Position numbers and translations under genes: made by a program. Under the pieces are notes generated by a model. That model saw only the letters and a program-made list of their open reading frames with translations. It did not search any database and had not been told where the DNA came from. 58,093 nt of DNA from an uncultured Clostridia bacterium (lineage in GTDB: Bacteria; Bacillota; Clostridia; TANB77; CAG-508): positions 1 to 58,093 of the forward strand of contig CALXFD010000008.1 in the NCBI GenBank assembly GCA_944387495.1. The letters are read 5' to 3'. This document shows, one piece after another, positions 1 through 9,394 of the stretch (the first letter of the stretch is position 1; every line of letters begins with the position of its first letter).

Positions 1-1
1 G

Positions 2-85
2 AAAATCAAAAATATAGAACGAGAATATGACAACACTTTTTGGAAAAAAGTTGTTGCATTGGCAATGAAAATTTTGCTTTTTTAA
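2..85 (+). CDS. Possible C-terminal tail of an upstream gene (partial)
   Basis: An open frame runs in from the left edge of the window and stops at TAA 83-85, giving 27 residues (ending ALAMKILLF). It has no start inside the window. The stretch is basic and amphipathic, but too short to assign. Its position just upstream of rpmH would be the oriC side in most Firmicutes. It could equally be a chance open frame. Confidence 0.2.
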   Translation, partial: KIKNIEREYDNTFWKKVVALAMKILLF

Positions 86-113
86 TCATAATTTGAAAAA
101 ACCACAAATTAGC

Positions 114-143
114 TTGACAATATGTGGTAAAATAAGGTATAAT
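114..143 (+). promoter_or_regulatory. SigA-type promoter of rpmH operon
   Basis: TTGACA at 114-119 and TATAAT at 138-143 are separated by 18 bp, both perfect consensus. The rpmH start lies 76 bp downstream. It is the only clear promoter ahead of the rpmH-rnpA-yidD-yidC-jag run. Confidence 0.85.
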
Positions 144-218
144 CGATATGCTTAATTATAGCAGATAATTTCCAACCAAAGGAATTTATATAAAAAATAG
201 ACAGTAGGAGGTGCTAAA

Positions 219-353
219 ATGAAAAGAACATACCAACCAAAAAATAGACAAGAAAAAAGAGAACACGGATTTATGAAAAGAATGAAAACAAGAGCAGGAA
301 GAAATGTTTTAAAAGCTAGACGTGCAAAAGGAAGAAAAAAATTAACAGTTTAA
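219..353 (+). CDS. rpmH: 50S ribosomal protein L34
   Basis: This encodes a 44-residue very basic protein, the normal size for L34, a small component of the large ribosomal subunit. It opens [18 protein letters not shown] and contains the conserved core [20 protein letters not shown]. An AGGAGGTG ribosome site (206-213) precedes the ATG. L34 at the head of rnpA-yidD-yidC-jag is the standard arrangement next to the replication origin in Firmicutes. The start is fixed by the family N-terminus. Confidence 0.97.
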   Translation: MKRTYQPKNRQEKREHGFMKRMKTRAGRNVLKARRAKGRKKLTV

Positions 354-430
354 TAAAACTAGTTTAAAAGCATAGGAAAATAAAATTTTATGGTAAAAAT
401 TATTTTCTTTTCGAGATTTGCTCAATTTTA

Positions 431-480
431 CTATTAAAGGCCGCTATGTGCGAGCCTTTTCTAATAGCAAAATCTTTTTT
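431..480 (+). terminator. Long imperfect hairpin between rpmH and rnpA
   Basis: CTATTAAAGGCCGC (431-444) pairs imperfectly with GCGAGCCTTTTCTAATAG (450-467) around a short loop, and a T-rich run follows (474-480). It sits in the 158-bp gap between rpmH and rnpA. It could attenuate readthrough, so that more L34 than RnpA is made, or be an mRNA processing site. There is no second promoter of clear quality in the gap. Confidence 0.55.
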
Positions 481-511
481 CTTTGTTTCAAGAAAAAAAG
501 GAAGATGAGTA

Positions 512-865
512 ATGAAAAAAACAATAATGTTAAAAAAGAATTATGAATTCAAGCATGTTTTAACAAAAGGAAAATATTATTCTGGAAAAGAGCTAGAAAG
601 TTTTATAATGCCAAGCAAAGAAAAAACATTAAATTATCTAGGAATAGCTATAAGCTCAAAAGCTGGAAAAGCAGTTTATAGAAACCACTTGAAAAGGTTG
701 ATTAGAGAAAACTACAAAGTATTAGAAAACAGATTAAAATGTGGGTATAGAATAGTATTTTTAATTAAAAAAAGTTGTGATATAAAAAATATTAATTTTT
801 ATGATGTTAAAACAGACATGAATAAAATATTTAAAAAATCTAACATTTTTGAGGAAAATATATGA
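512..865 (+). CDS. rnpA: Ribonuclease P protein component
   Basis: RnpA is the protein subunit of RNase P, which works with the catalytic RNA to remove 5' leaders from pre-tRNA. The 117-residue product has the family's usual length. It carries the signature region around residues 52-68 ([19 protein letters not shown]), matching the R-N-x-x-K-R-x-x-R helix that binds the RNA. It lies between rpmH and yidD and its stop overlaps the yidD start by four bases (ATGA), so the two are translationally coupled. Confidence 0.95.
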   Translation: MKKTIMLKKNYEFKHVLTKGKYYSGKELESFIMPSKEKTLNYLGIAISSKAGKAVYRNHLKRLIRENYKVLENRLKCGYRIVFLIKKSCDIKNINFYDVKTDMNKIFKKSNIFEENI

Positions 866-1080
866 AAAAAGTTATAATTTATATTATAAATTTTTATCAA
901 AAACATATTTCTTTATGGTTAGAAAGTAAAAATATAAAATGCAAATTTTATCCAACTTGCTCAGAATATACAAAACAAGCTATTGAGAAATATGGAGCAA
1001 TAAAGGGAAGTTTCTTAGGAGTAAAAAGGATTTTAAGATGTAATCCCTTTTCAAAGGGAGGATATGACCCATTAAAATAG
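862..1080 (+). CDS. yidD: Membrane protein insertion efficiency factor YidD
   Basis: This is a 72-residue protein of the YidD family, a small membrane-associated factor that assists YidC-dependent insertion. The diagnostic motif [18 protein letters not shown] (about residues 28-45) and the downstream [15 protein letters not shown] are both present. It overlaps rnpA by 4 bp and is followed 19 bp later by yidC, its functional partner. Family and context agree. Confidence 0.95.
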   Translation: MKKVIIYIINFYQKHISLWLESKNIKCKFYPTCSEYTKQAIEKYGAIKGSFLGVKRILRCNPFSKGGYDPLK

Positions 1081-1099
1081 AGCTAGGAGGAAATGTTTA

Positions 1100-1993
1100 A
1101 TGTTTCAATTTTTTGCAAATATTTTTGGTTACGTGTTAGAATTATTATATAATATAACAAGTAACTATGGTTTAGCTATTATACTTTTTACAGTAATAGT
1201 TAAAATAATATTTTTGCCATTTTCAATCAAGCAACAAAAAACAGTGAAGAAAAGTGCAAAAGTGCAGGAAAAAATGAAAGTAATACAAGTAAAATATAAA
1301 AACAATCCGGAAAAAATGAATCAAGAAATAATGAATTTATACAAAACAGAAAAAATGAATCCATTTAGCGGATGTTTAACAGCAATAGTACAAATAATTT
1401 TATTATTTTCAATTTTCTATTTAGTAAGATCACCATTAACATATATGGAAAAAATGTCATCAGAGGATATAAATAAATACACAACACAAATCCAGGAAAG
1501 TGGTAAATCCGTAAGCGCGGCGTACCCTGAGATAGATATAATAAGAGAATATGAATTCCTAAAAGAAAAAAATCCAGATGATGCAAATATAGAAAAAGCA
1601 AACTTGGAAATGAACTTCTTAGGACTTGATTTAAGTAAAGTACCACAACAAAATCTAACAGATTATACAGTATATATAATTCCATTACTATATATATTAT
1701 CATCATTCATATCAATAAGAATGACAACAGCAATGCAACAAAAAGCTAGCAAAAAGGCAAAAGATGCTGTAATTGATGGAACAACAGGTAAGGAACTAGT
1801 ACCAGAAGAAAACAATGAAGTTGATGCAGTAATGCAAACAAACAAAATGATGTCATGGATGATGCCAATAATGTCAATTTCTGTTGCATTAGTAGCACCA
1901 TTAGGATTAGCATTATACTGGTTAACAAGTAATATATTAATGATTATTGAAAGATTAGTATTAGACAAAGTTATTAAATCTGAGGAGGAATAA
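1100..1993 (+). CDS. yidC: YidC/Oxa1/SpoIIIJ family membrane insertase
   Basis: This 297-residue protein inserts and folds integral membrane proteins, with or without SecYEG. An N-terminal membrane segment (about 19-42, LAIILFTVIVKIIFLPFSI) holds the conserved positively charged groove region. Further membrane segments lie near 93-112, 187-210 and 255-285, ending in the typical GLALYWLTSNI. No lipobox cysteine is visible, unlike Bacillus SpoIIIJ. AGGAGG at 1085-1090 sets the start. It is followed after 4 bp by jag, the usual partner. Confidence 0.95.
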   Translation: MFQFFANIFGYVLELLYNITSNYGLAIILFTVIVKIIFLPFSIKQQKTVKKSAKVQEKMKVIQVKYKNNPEKMNQEIMNLYKTEKMNPFSGCLTAIVQIILLFSIFYLVRSPLTYMEKMSSEDINKYTTQIQESGKSVSAAYPEIDIIREYEFLKEKNPDDANIEKANLEMNFLGLDLSKVPQQNLTDYTVYIIPLLYILSSFISIRMTTAMQQKASKKAKDAVIDGTTGKELVPEENNEVDAVMQTNKMMSWMMPIMSISVALVAPLGLALYWLTSNILMIIERLVLDKVIKSEEE

Positions 1994-1997
1994 TCAA

Positions 1998-2687
1998 ATG
2001 GAAGGAAAAAGTATAATTTCAGAAGGCAGAACAACAAATGAAGCAATAGAAAATGGTTTAAAAGAATTAAAAGTTTCAAAAAGTATGGTAAATATAAAAG
2101 TATTAGAAGACCATGAAAAACGTAGTTTTTTTAGTATTTTAACACCAAGAGTTGTAAAAGTAGAATTAACATTAAAAGAAACAGAAAGTCCAAAAAATAA
2201 AGAAAAAGTAATAATAGAACTATCTGAAAAAGAACAAGAAATGGCAGAAGAAAATATTAAAAAGTTTATGGAAGATTTTATAAAAAACTTACCAGGAGAA
2301 ACAAAATACGAAATAATAAAAGATAAAGAATATATAAAGTTAAGTGTTAATAACGAAAAATTAGGCTTTTTAATAGGATATAGGGGAGAAACATTATATG
2401 CTTTGCAAAATATTATATCTGTAATAGCAGGAAAAGGAATAGAAAATAAAGTAAGAGTACTTTTAGATATAGACAACTACAAGGAAAAAAGAGAAAAAAC
2501 ACTTGAAGAATTAGCACAAAAAGTTGCAAAAACAGTAATGAGAACTAAAAAACCTATTAAATTAGAACCTATGCAACCATATGAAAGAAAAATAATACAC
2601 AGTAAATTACAAAAAAATGAAAGAATAGATACTACAAGCGTAGGGGAAGAGCCATATAGAAGAATAGTAATATCATTAAAAAAATAG
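1998..2687 (+). CDS. jag: Jag/KhpB RNA-binding protein (Jag-N, KH, R3H)
   Basis: This is a 229-residue protein with three domains in the standard order. A Jag-N domain covers residues 1-50 (EGRTTNEAIENGLKELKVS). A KH domain centres on LGFLIGYRGETLYALQNII (about 120-138). A C-terminal R3H domain contains KPIKLEPMQPYERKIIHS. Family members bind RNA and influence cell envelope synthesis and division. It starts 4 bp after yidC with GAGGAGG inside the end of yidC. A terminator follows. Confidence 0.93.
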   Translation: MEGKSIISEGRTTNEAIENGLKELKVSKSMVNIKVLEDHEKRSFFSILTPRVVKVELTLKETESPKNKEKVIIELSEKEQEMAEENIKKFMEDFIKNLPGETKYEIIKDKEYIKLSVNNEKLGFLIGYRGETLYALQNIISVIAGKGIENKVRVLLDIDNYKEKREKTLEELAQKVAKTVMRTKKPIKLEPMQPYERKIIHSKLQKNERIDTTSVGEEPYRRIVISLKK

Positions 2688-2700
2688 ATAATTTAAGGTC

Positions 2701-2747
2701 AAAGATTAAATTACAATTAGTGAGTTGTATTTAATCTTTATTTTTTT
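2701..2747 (+). terminator. Rho-independent terminator after jag
   Basis: AAAGATTAAATTACAA (2701-2716) pairs with TTGTATTTAATCTTT (2725-2739) and is followed directly by a T-tract (2740-2747). It ends the rpmH-jag operon 13 bp after the jag stop. Confidence 0.85.
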
Positions 2748-2778
2748 ACCAAAAATATATACAAAAATTGACATAATG

Positions 2779-2787
2779 TGATATAAT
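2779..2787 (+). promoter_or_regulatory. Extended -10 promoter upstream of mnmE
   Basis: TGATATAAT (2779-2787) is a perfect extended -10 element 43 bp before the mnmE start. A TTGACA at 2768-2773 lies only 8 bp upstream, too close to act as its -35, so the extended -10 is the likelier determinant. Confidence 0.6.
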
Positions 2788-2829
2788 AGAAAATGCATAA
2801 AAAGAGAAGAAAAATAAGGAGGATTTTAT

Positions 2830-4201
2830 ATGAGTACAATAGCTTCAATATCTACGGCTCCTCGGAATTGGAGGAATAGGTATTATTAGAATGAGTGGAG
2901 ATGATTGTTTTAAGGTATTAGATAAAATATTTGTCCCAAAGAACAAACAAAATATCGATAATATCAAAGGATATACCATGAAATATGGCCATATTGTAGA
3001 AAATGAAGAAATAATAGATGAAGTTTTAGTTTCATATTTTAAAGCTCCAAAAAGCTATACTGCTGAAAATATGTGTGAAATCAATTCACATGGAGGAAAT
3101 ATAGTAGTAAAAAAGATATTAGAGTTATGCTTAAAAAATGGAGCAGAGCTTGCAGAACCAGGTGAATTTACCAAAAGAGCATTTTTAAATGGAAGAATCG
3201 ACTTATTACAGGCAGAATCTGTTGTAGATATAATAAATGCAAAATCAGAAAGAGAAGCTAAAACTGGTGTTAAGCAATTAGAAGGCGGTCTTTCAAACAA
3301 GATTGCCCAAATAAAGCAAGAAATTTTAGATGTAATGGTAAATATCGAAGTTGCAATAGATTACCCAGAATACGATGTAGATGAAGTTACAAACAATCAA
3401 ATTATAGACATGTTAAAAAGTGTAAAAGAAAAGCTAGAAAATTTAGAAAAAACATTTGATAACGGGAAAATTATTAAAGAGGGGATAAAAACGGCAATAA
3501 TAGGAAGACCAAATGCAGGTAAATCATCACTTTTAAATAGAATTTTAAAAGAAGATAGAGCAATTGTAACAGAATATGAAGGAACAACAAGAGATACGAT
3601 TGAAGAATTTGTTAATATAAATGGAATTCCTTTAAAACTAATAGATACAGCAGGAATCAGAAATGCAAAAGATGAAGTAGAAAAGATAGGAATAGCAAGA
3701 GCAAAAGAGATTGCAAAAGAAGCAGATTTAATAATTGCTATATTTGACAGTAGTAAGAATTTAACAGAAGAAGACCTAGAAATTTTAAATTTAGTAAAAA
3801 ATAAAAAGGCAATAATTGTTTTAAATAAAACTGATTTAAAATCTGCAATTGACGAAAATAATCAAGAATTTAAAGATTTTAAAGGAAAAATAGTAAAAAT
3901 ATCAGCATTAAATAACACAGGAATAGAAGAAATATATGATGAAATAACAAGATTATTTGATTTGAGTGAAATAAATTTAGACAATGAAGTTGTAATTACA
4001 AATGTTAGACAAAAAAATCTAATAAGTAAAGCAATCGAAAGTGTAGATAAAACTAAAAAAACAATTTTCGAAAAAATGCCATTAGACATTGTAGCAATTT
4101 ATATAAAAGAAATTTTAGAGGATTTAGGTAATATAACAGGAGAATTTGTAACAGAAGATATAATAAATGAAATTTTTGCCAAGTTCTGTTTAGGAAAATG
4201 A
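2830..4201 (+). CDS. mnmE: tRNA modification GTPase MnmE, reading frame broken near the start
   Basis: With MnmG, MnmE makes the 5-carboxymethylaminomethyl group on wobble uridine of tRNAs. The normal start is ATG 2830, after AAGGAGG, and reads MSTIASISTAP. The frame then fails: skipping C2863 restores GIGGIGIIRMSGDD, the expected family sequence, and the rest is intact to 4201. The long frame includes the tetrahydrofolate-binding N-domain, G1 GRPNAGKSS, G3 DTAG, G4 NKTD and the C-terminal FCLGK with its catalytic cysteine. No alternative upstream start exists in the second frame (TAG at 2840). Either one base is a sequencing error, the gene is damaged, or translation shifts +1. mnmG follows. 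Confidence 0.88.
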
Positions 4202-4634
4202 TTTCTAAAACGAATGAAAATAAAAAACAAGCAAACTTTATATAAATACAATGTAATTTTATATTAAAAAACAAAAAATGCCTTATTTTTTATTTTAAAA
4301 GCAAAAAACAGGAACACAAAAAAAGAAAAAATTAAACTTTTAGAACATTGCAAAAAAGATGTTTAAAAAATTTACTTTATAGTTAATGTTAATTTATAAA
4401 AACAGCAAACCTTACAGCGGAGCGGATTACAGAGGATTGAAACATAATAATTATGACTTATGTATACTGGAAAATTATACAAAAAGTGATACCTAAATAA
4501 CGGAAAAAGCCTAAAAATAACCGTTATGCTAAAAATGAATTTACTATTCAGTAAAAAAACAAATAATAAATATACAAAACATTACTTTCTGTTTCACAAG
4601 GAATTGAAAAAAATATAAAAAGGAGAGAACATAA
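4202..4634. other. 433-bp intergenic region between mnmE and mnmG
   Basis: AT-rich DNA with no convincing gene. A weak inverted repeat, AACGG ... CCGTT (4499-4525), is the only structure seen. The segment around 4411-4440 is slightly richer in G and C than the surroundings. The separation of mnmE from mnmG is wider than usual for this operon. Confidence 0.5.
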
Positions 4635-6509
4635 ATGGAATACTTTGCAGGAGAATATGATGTAGCAGTAGTAGGAGCAGGACATGCTGGATGTGAGGCA
4701 GCTCTAGCGTCAGCAAGATTAGGGATGAAAACATTAATCTTTTCTATAAGCCTAGAAGCAATAGCCAATATGCCATGTAATCCACATATAGGAGGAAGTT
4801 CAAAAGGACATCTAGTAAGAGAGATAGACGCATTAGGTGGAGAAATGGGAAAAAATATAGATAAAACAATGATACAAATAAAGATGTTAAATACTTCAAA
4901 AGGACCAGCTGTACACTCTTTAAGAGCACAAGCAGATAGAAAAAAATATCAAGCTGAAATGAAACACACACTTGAAAAACAAGAAAATCTAGAAGTAAAA
5001 CAAGCAGAAATTGTGGATATTACAGTCGAAAATGGAAGAGTAACGGCAATTAAAACAGACGTAGGAGCTGTATACAAAGTAAAAACTGTAATACTTGCAA
5101 CAGGTACATATTTGAAGGGAAAAATATTTATAGGAGATTATAGTAAAGAGAGTGGACCAGACGGCGTAGCTGCTGCTAATAAATTATCAGATGTATTAAA
5201 AAAATTAGGAATTAATTTAGTTAGATTTAAAACAGGAACACCAGCTAGAATCAATAGAAGAAGCATAGATTTTAGCAAAATGGAGATTCAAAAGGGAGAT
5301 GAAGGAGTAGAAGCTTTTTCATTTGAAAATGAACCTAAGAAATTTGAACAAGTTGACTGTTATTTAACATATACAAATGAAAAAACACATGAAATAATAA
5401 GAAATAATTTGTCTCGTTCACCTTTATTTTCAGGAAAAATAGAAGGAACAGGACCTAGATATTGTCCATCAATAGAAGATAAAGTAGTTAGATTTAGTGA
5501 TAAACCAAGGCATCAAGCATTTGTCGAGCCAGTAGGGCTAGATACAGAGGAAATGTATATACAAGGAATGAGTTCATCATTACCAGAAGATGTACAAATT
5601 GCTCTATATAGAACAATACCAGGTTTAGAACATGCTGAATTTACAAGACCTGCATATGCAATAGAATATGACTGTATAGACCCTTCAAATTTAAAGCTAT
5701 CCTTAGAGTATAAAGGGATAGAAGGATTGTTTATGGCAGGACAAATAAATGGAACATCAGGATATGAAGAAGCAGCATGTCAAGGATTAATAGCAGGAAT
5801 AAATGCAGTACAAAAAATAAAAGGAAAAGAACCTTTAATATTAGATAGAACACAAGGATATATAGGTGTTTTAATAGACGATATTGTTACAAAAGGAACA
5901 AATGAACCATATAGAATGATGACATCTAGGGCTGAATATAGGCTTTTATTAAGACAAGACAATGCAGATTTAAGATTAACTGAAATAGGACATGAAATAG
6001 GTCTAATTTCTGATGAAAGATATAGCAAATTCTTAAAAAAGAAAGAAAATATAGAAAAAGAAATTGAAAGATTAAAGAATTTAGTAGTAAAACCAAATGA
6101 AAAAACAAATAAAATTCTTAGAGAGGCTGGTACATCTGAATTATCAAATGGTACAAAAATGGCAGAATTATTAAAAAGACCAGAAATTACATATAAAATT
6201 TTAGAAGAAATAGATGAAAATAGACCAAAATTAACAAAACAAGAGCAAGAAGAAGTAGAAATACAATTAAAATATGAAGGTTATATAAAGTTGCAAGAAG
6301 AACAAGTAAAAAAATTTAAAAAATTAGAAGAAAAAATATTACCAGAAGATATAGATTATGAAAAAATTAGTGGAATTAGCTTAGAAGGAAGGCAAAAATT
6401 AAATGATGTAAAACCACACTCAATAGGCCAAGCTTCAAGGATTTCAGGAGTTTCACCAGCTGATGTTTCTGTACTTTTAATATATTTACAACAATTAAAT
6501 CAAAAATAA
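4635..6509 (+). CDS. mnmG: tRNA uridine 5-carboxymethylaminomethyl modification enzyme MnmG (GidA)
   Basis: This is the FAD-dependent partner of MnmE in wobble uridine modification. The 624 residues match the family length. It opens with the FAD-binding Rossmann motif [19 protein letters not shown] (about 12-30), then has the family signatures [23 protein letters not shown] and [10 protein letters not shown]. The C-terminal helical tRNA/MnmE-binding region ends [36 protein letters not shown] (given here as landmarks only). AGGAGAG precedes the ATG. rsmG follows after 16 bp. Confidence 0.96.
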   Translation: MEYFAGEYDVAVVGAGHAGCEAALASARLGMKTLIFSISLEAIANMPCNPHIGGSSKGHLVREIDALGGEMGKNIDKTMIQIKMLNTSKGPAVHSLRAQADRKKYQAEMKHTLEKQENLEVKQAEIVDITVENGRVTAIKTDVGAVYKVKTVILATGTYLKGKIFIGDYSKESGPDGVAAANKLSDVLKKLGINLVRFKTGTPARINRRSIDFSKMEIQKGDEGVEAFSFENEPKKFEQVDCYLTYTNEKTHEIIRNNLSRSPLFSGKIEGTGPRYCPSIEDKVVRFSDKPRHQAFVEPVGLDTEEMYIQGMSSSLPEDVQIALYRTIPGLEHAEFTRPAYAIEYDCIDPSNLKLSLEYKGIEGLFMAGQINGTSGYEEAACQGLIAGINAVQKIKGKEPLILDRTQGYIGVLIDDIVTKGTNEPYRMMTSRAEYRLLLRQDNADLRLTEIGHEIGLISDERYSKFLKKKENIEKEIERLKNLVVKPNEKTNKILREAGTSELSNGTKMAELLKRPEITYKILEEIDENRPKLTKQEQEEVEIQLKYEGYIKLQEEQVKKFKKLEEKILPEDIDYEKISGISLEGRQKLNDVKPHSIGQASRISGVSPADVSVLLIYLQQLNQK

Positions 6510-6525
6510 AAATGAGAGGTATGAA

Positions 6526-7248
6526 ATGGAACAAATAGAATTTGAAAAAATAATGAAAGATTATTGTGGAGTTCTAAATATTGAAATTACACAAGAACAA
6601 TTAGAAAAATTTTATAAATATATGAATTTATTAATTGAATGGAATGAAAAAATCAATTTAACTGCAATTACAGAGCCCAAAGATGTAATTTTAAAACATT
6701 TTATAGATTGTTTAACAATTAATAAATATGTAAAAGCTGATGGTAATTTGATAGATGTGGGAACTGGTGCTGGTTTTCCGGGTATTCCGTTAAAAATAAT
6801 GAATAAAGATTTGAAAGTTGTGCTTGCAGATTCATTAAATAAAAGAATTAATTTTTTAAATGAAGTTATTGATGAGTTGAATTTGGAAAAAATAGAGACT
6901 ATACATGCAAGGATTGAGGAATTAGGACAAAATAAAAATTATAGAGAAAAATTTGATATAGTAACATCAAGAGCTGTGGCGAACTTAGCAACATTATCAG
7001 AGTATATGTTACCATTAAATAGGATTGGTGGTATTTCTATTTGTATGAAAGGTTCTGATGTTGAAGAAGAGTTGAAAGATAGTAGAAATGCGATAAAAGT
7101 TTTTGGTGGAAAGATTGGGGAAAAAGTTCAGTTTTGTTTGCCTAAAAGTGATATTGGAAGAAACGTTATTATAGTTGAGAAGGTGAGTAATACGCCTTCT
7201 AAGTATCCTAGGAAAGCTGGGATGCCGGCGAAGATGCCAATTAAATAG
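6526..7248 (+). CDS. rsmG: 16S rRNA (guanine-527-N7)-methyltransferase RsmG
   Basis: RsmG methylates G527 of 16S rRNA. The 240-residue product has the usual length. The SAM-binding motif LIDVGTGAGFPGIPLKI lies near residues 77-93 and VTSRAVANLATLSEY near 145-160, both family signatures. It starts 16 bp after mnmG with GAGAGG and appears co-transcribed. Codon use near its 3' end has slightly more G than neighbours, with no break in the frame. Confidence 0.95.
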   Translation: MEQIEFEKIMKDYCGVLNIEITQEQLEKFYKYMNLLIEWNEKINLTAITEPKDVILKHFIDCLTINKYVKADGNLIDVGTGAGFPGIPLKIMNKDLKVVLADSLNKRINFLNEVIDELNLEKIETIHARIEELGQNKNYREKFDIVTSRAVANLATLSEYMLPLNRIGGISICMKGSDVEEELKDSRNAIKVFGGKIGEKVQFCLPKSDIGRNVIIVEKVSNTPSKYPRKAGMPAKMPIK

Positions 7249-7306
7249 ATTTGATGAAGGGGAATTAGCTTGTGGGGGCTAGTTCTTTTTTTTGAGTGTG
7301 TGGCTC

Positions 7307-7421
7307 GCTCCCATAGTTATATGTATAAAATATTTATTTCGCTCCTCGGCTTCCCTCTCATAGCCTACAAGGGGAGGCTTTCGTCGCGAAATAAATATTT
7401 TATACATATAACTATGGGAGC
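7307..7421. repeat. Perfect 36-bp-arm inverted repeat (large palindrome)
   Basis: Bases 7307-7342 are the exact reverse complement of 7386-7421. They are separated by a 43-base loop (7343-7385) that is much richer in G and C than the arms and holds smaller stems, for example AGCCT/AGGCT. The arms begin GCTCCCATAGTTATATG. The repeat lies in the 430-bp gap between rsmG and parA. No target-site duplication is visible at its edges. It could be a MITE-like unit, a very strong RNA hairpin, or a cruciform-forming site near the origin. Confidence 0.95.
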
Positions 7422-7589
7422 TGATTTAATTACTGCTTTTTTCTTTAAAAGTTTTCTTTAAAATAGAAATAGTTGGTTGGTATTAAGGATAAGTAAATTA
7501 GTTAGAATATGCTTAAAACAAGGCTTTTGAAGGATTTGATGAAATTCTTATTTTGGCTAAAAAAATTTGAAAAAATTTTAAATTTGTTA

Positions 7590-7618
7590 TTGACTTTTTA
7601 TATATATTTATATATGAT
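7590..7618 (+). promoter_or_regulatory. Promoter of parA-parB
   Basis: TTGACT (7590-7595) and TATGAT (7613-7618) are 17 bp apart, 61 bp upstream of the parA ATG. The interval between rsmG and this promoter is occupied by the large palindrome and AT-rich DNA, so parAB is probably transcribed separately from rsmG. Confidence 0.65.
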
Positions 7619-7678
7619 AGTAATAGGAATAGAACAAACTGATAAGTTAATATTAACTAAAATGCGGAGGCGAAAGAT

Positions 7679-8467
7679 ATGGGAAAAGTAATATCAGTAG
7701 CAAACCAAAAGGGTGGAGTTGGTAAAACCACTACAACAGTTAATTTAGCAACAATTTTGGCTAAAAAAGGAAAAAAAGTTTTATTAATTGATGCAGACCC
7801 ACAAGGTAATGCTACAAGTGGTTTAGGAATAGAAAAAGATGTAGAAAATTCAACATATGACATACTAGTAAATGAAACAGAAATGAGAGAAACAATGCAA
7901 AAAACAATGATTAAAAACTTATTTGTATGTCCTTCTAATATGAGCTTAGCAGGAGCAGAAGTTGAATTAGTGTCAATGATGTCAAGGGAGCAAAGACTTA
8001 AAGAAAAATTGGAAGATATAAAAGAAGCATTTGATTTTGTATTTATAGATTGTCCACCATCTCTTGGGTTAATTACATTAAATGCTTTTACTGCATCAGA
8101 TAGTGTTTTAATACCTGTACAATGTGAATATTTTGCATTAGAAGGATTAGGTCAATTGTTAAATACTGTAAACCTAGTTAAAAAGCATCTTAATAAAAAT
8201 ATAGAAATAGAAGGTGCATTATTAACGATGTATGATATAAGAACAAATTTATCAAATCAAGTAGTGAAAGAAGTAAAAAAATACTTTGAAAATAAAGTAT
8301 ATAAAACAGTAATACCAAGAAATGTAAGACTTAGTGAAGCTCCTAGTTATGGAATGCCTATTACAGAATATGATCCTAAATCAAAAGGAGCAAAAAGTTA
8401 TGTGAAATTTGCAAAAGAATTTTTAAAAATAAATGAAGAAGAGAAAAAAGCAAAACATATGATGTAG
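7679..8467 (+). CDS. parA: Chromosome partitioning ATPase ParA (Soj)
   Basis: This is a deviant Walker-A ATPase that works with ParB in origin segregation and controls DnaA activity in Firmicutes. The N-terminal motif KGGVGKTTTTVNLAT (about 11-25) is intact, with both lysines. It is followed by the A' region LLIDADPQGNATSGLG and the Walker-B-like FVFIDCPPSLGLIT. Length is 262, typical of chromosomal Soj. GCGGAGG precedes the start. parB follows after 12 bp. The origin-linked position supports a chromosomal rather than plasmid ParA. Confidence 0.95.
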   Translation: MGKVISVANQKGGVGKTTTTVNLATILAKKGKKVLLIDADPQGNATSGLGIEKDVENSTYDILVNETEMRETMQKTMIKNLFVCPSNMSLAGAEVELVSMMSREQRLKEKLEDIKEAFDFVFIDCPPSLGLITLNAFTASDSVLIPVQCEYFALEGLGQLLNTVNLVKKHLNKNIEIEGALLTMYDIRTNLSNQVVKEVKKYFENKVYKTVIPRNVRLSEAPSYGMPITEYDPKSKGAKSYVKFAKEFLKINEEEKKAKHMM

Positions 8468-8479
8468 GAGGTAATAAAA

Positions 8480-9319
8480 ATGGCTAAAATGTCAGGATTA
8501 GGAAAAGGATTAGATGCATTATTTGGTTCAGCACCAGAAGAAGAACAAATGCAAGAAAATGATACATTAAAAAATTTAAAAATAAATGAGGTTGAGCCAA
8601 ATAGAGACCAACCAAGAAAAAATTTCGATGAAGAAGCACTAGAAGAATTGGCACAATCTATTAAAGAATATGGTTTAATACAACCAATAGTAGTAACACA
8701 AAAAGATGGATATTATAGCATAGTAGCAGGGGAAAGAAGATGGAGAGCATCAAAAATTGCAGGTTTAACAGAAATACCAGCAATAATAAGAGAAGATAAT
8801 GAAAGAGTTAATTCAGAAATATCATTAATAGAAAATATGCAAAGAGAAGACTTAAACCCATATGAAAAAGCGATAGGGGTAAGAACATTAATTGATAATT
8901 ATGGTTTAACACAAGAAGAAGTTGCAAAAAAATTAGGAAAAGGAAGAAGTACAATAGCAAACTTTGTAAGAGTATTAAACTTAGAACCTCGTGTACTAGA
9001 AATGGCAAAAGAAGGAAAATTGTCAGAAGGAATGTGTAAAGCATTGCTTGCAATAACAGACCCGGAAAAACAATATAAAACAGCAGTACAAATGCTAGAA
9101 AGAGGAGCGACAGTAAGACAAGTAGAAAAAAAGGCAAGAATGAAAGAAACAAAAGAAGAGCTAGATAGAAATCATATATTATATAAAAGTATAGAAGAAA
9201 ATTTCCAAAGCTTTTTCGGCTCAAAAGTAAGACTAGATGCAGGAAAAAGGAGAGGAAAAATAATAATAGAATATACATCAAATGATGATTTAGAAAGAAT
9301 ATTAGGACTTATTAAATAA
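8480..9319 (+). CDS. parB: Chromosome partitioning protein ParB (Spo0J)
   Basis: ParB is a CTP-dependent clamp that loads at parS sites and spreads near the origin. The 279 residues include the N-terminal ParA-interacting stretch (GLGKGLDALFG, about 6-16), the CTPase motifs VAGERRWRASKIAG and ENMQREDLNPYEKA, and a helix-turn-helix near LTQEEVAKKLGKGRSTIANF. A C-terminal dimer domain completes it. It is co-transcribed with parA (AGGAGG in the 12-bp gap). No noc paralog is present upstream, unlike Bacillus. Confidence 0.95.
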   Translation: MAKMSGLGKGLDALFGSAPEEEQMQENDTLKNLKINEVEPNRDQPRKNFDEEALEELAQSIKEYGLIQPIVVTQKDGYYSIVAGERRWRASKIAGLTEIPAIIREDNERVNSEISLIENMQREDLNPYEKAIGVRTLIDNYGLTQEEVAKKLGKGRSTIANFVRVLNLEPRVLEMAKEGKLSEGMCKALLAITDPEKQYKTAVQMLERGATVRQVEKKARMKETKEELDRNHILYKSIEENFQSFFGSKVRLDAGKRRGKIIIEYTSNDDLERILGLIK

Positions 9320-9394
9320 GATTCAAATAAAAACAGAAGATGGTTATAGGAGTACCTTACAAAACCTAAATATAAAATAAGGGAAAGTGGTTAA

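Noticed and set aside
1..130. Possible DnaA boxes upstream of rpmH
   Set aside because: No sequence close to TTATCCACA was found. The origin, if here, lies outside the window.
2768..2787. TTGACA and TATAAT as one promoter before mnmE
   Set aside because: The spacer is only 8 bp; the extended -10 is kept as the promoter instead.
4587..4602. parS-like sequence TGTTTCACAAGGAA
   Set aside because: Only the left half matches TGTTTCACGTGAAACA; the right half does not pair, so it is unlikely to be a ParB site.
7270..7461. Open frame across the large palindrome
   Set aside because: It runs through both arms of the inverted repeat and has no recognisable protein pattern; the palindrome is the real feature.
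7509..7691. Open frame of 60 codons before parA
   Set aside because: It overlaps the parA promoter and start, has no ribosome site and no protein-like pattern.
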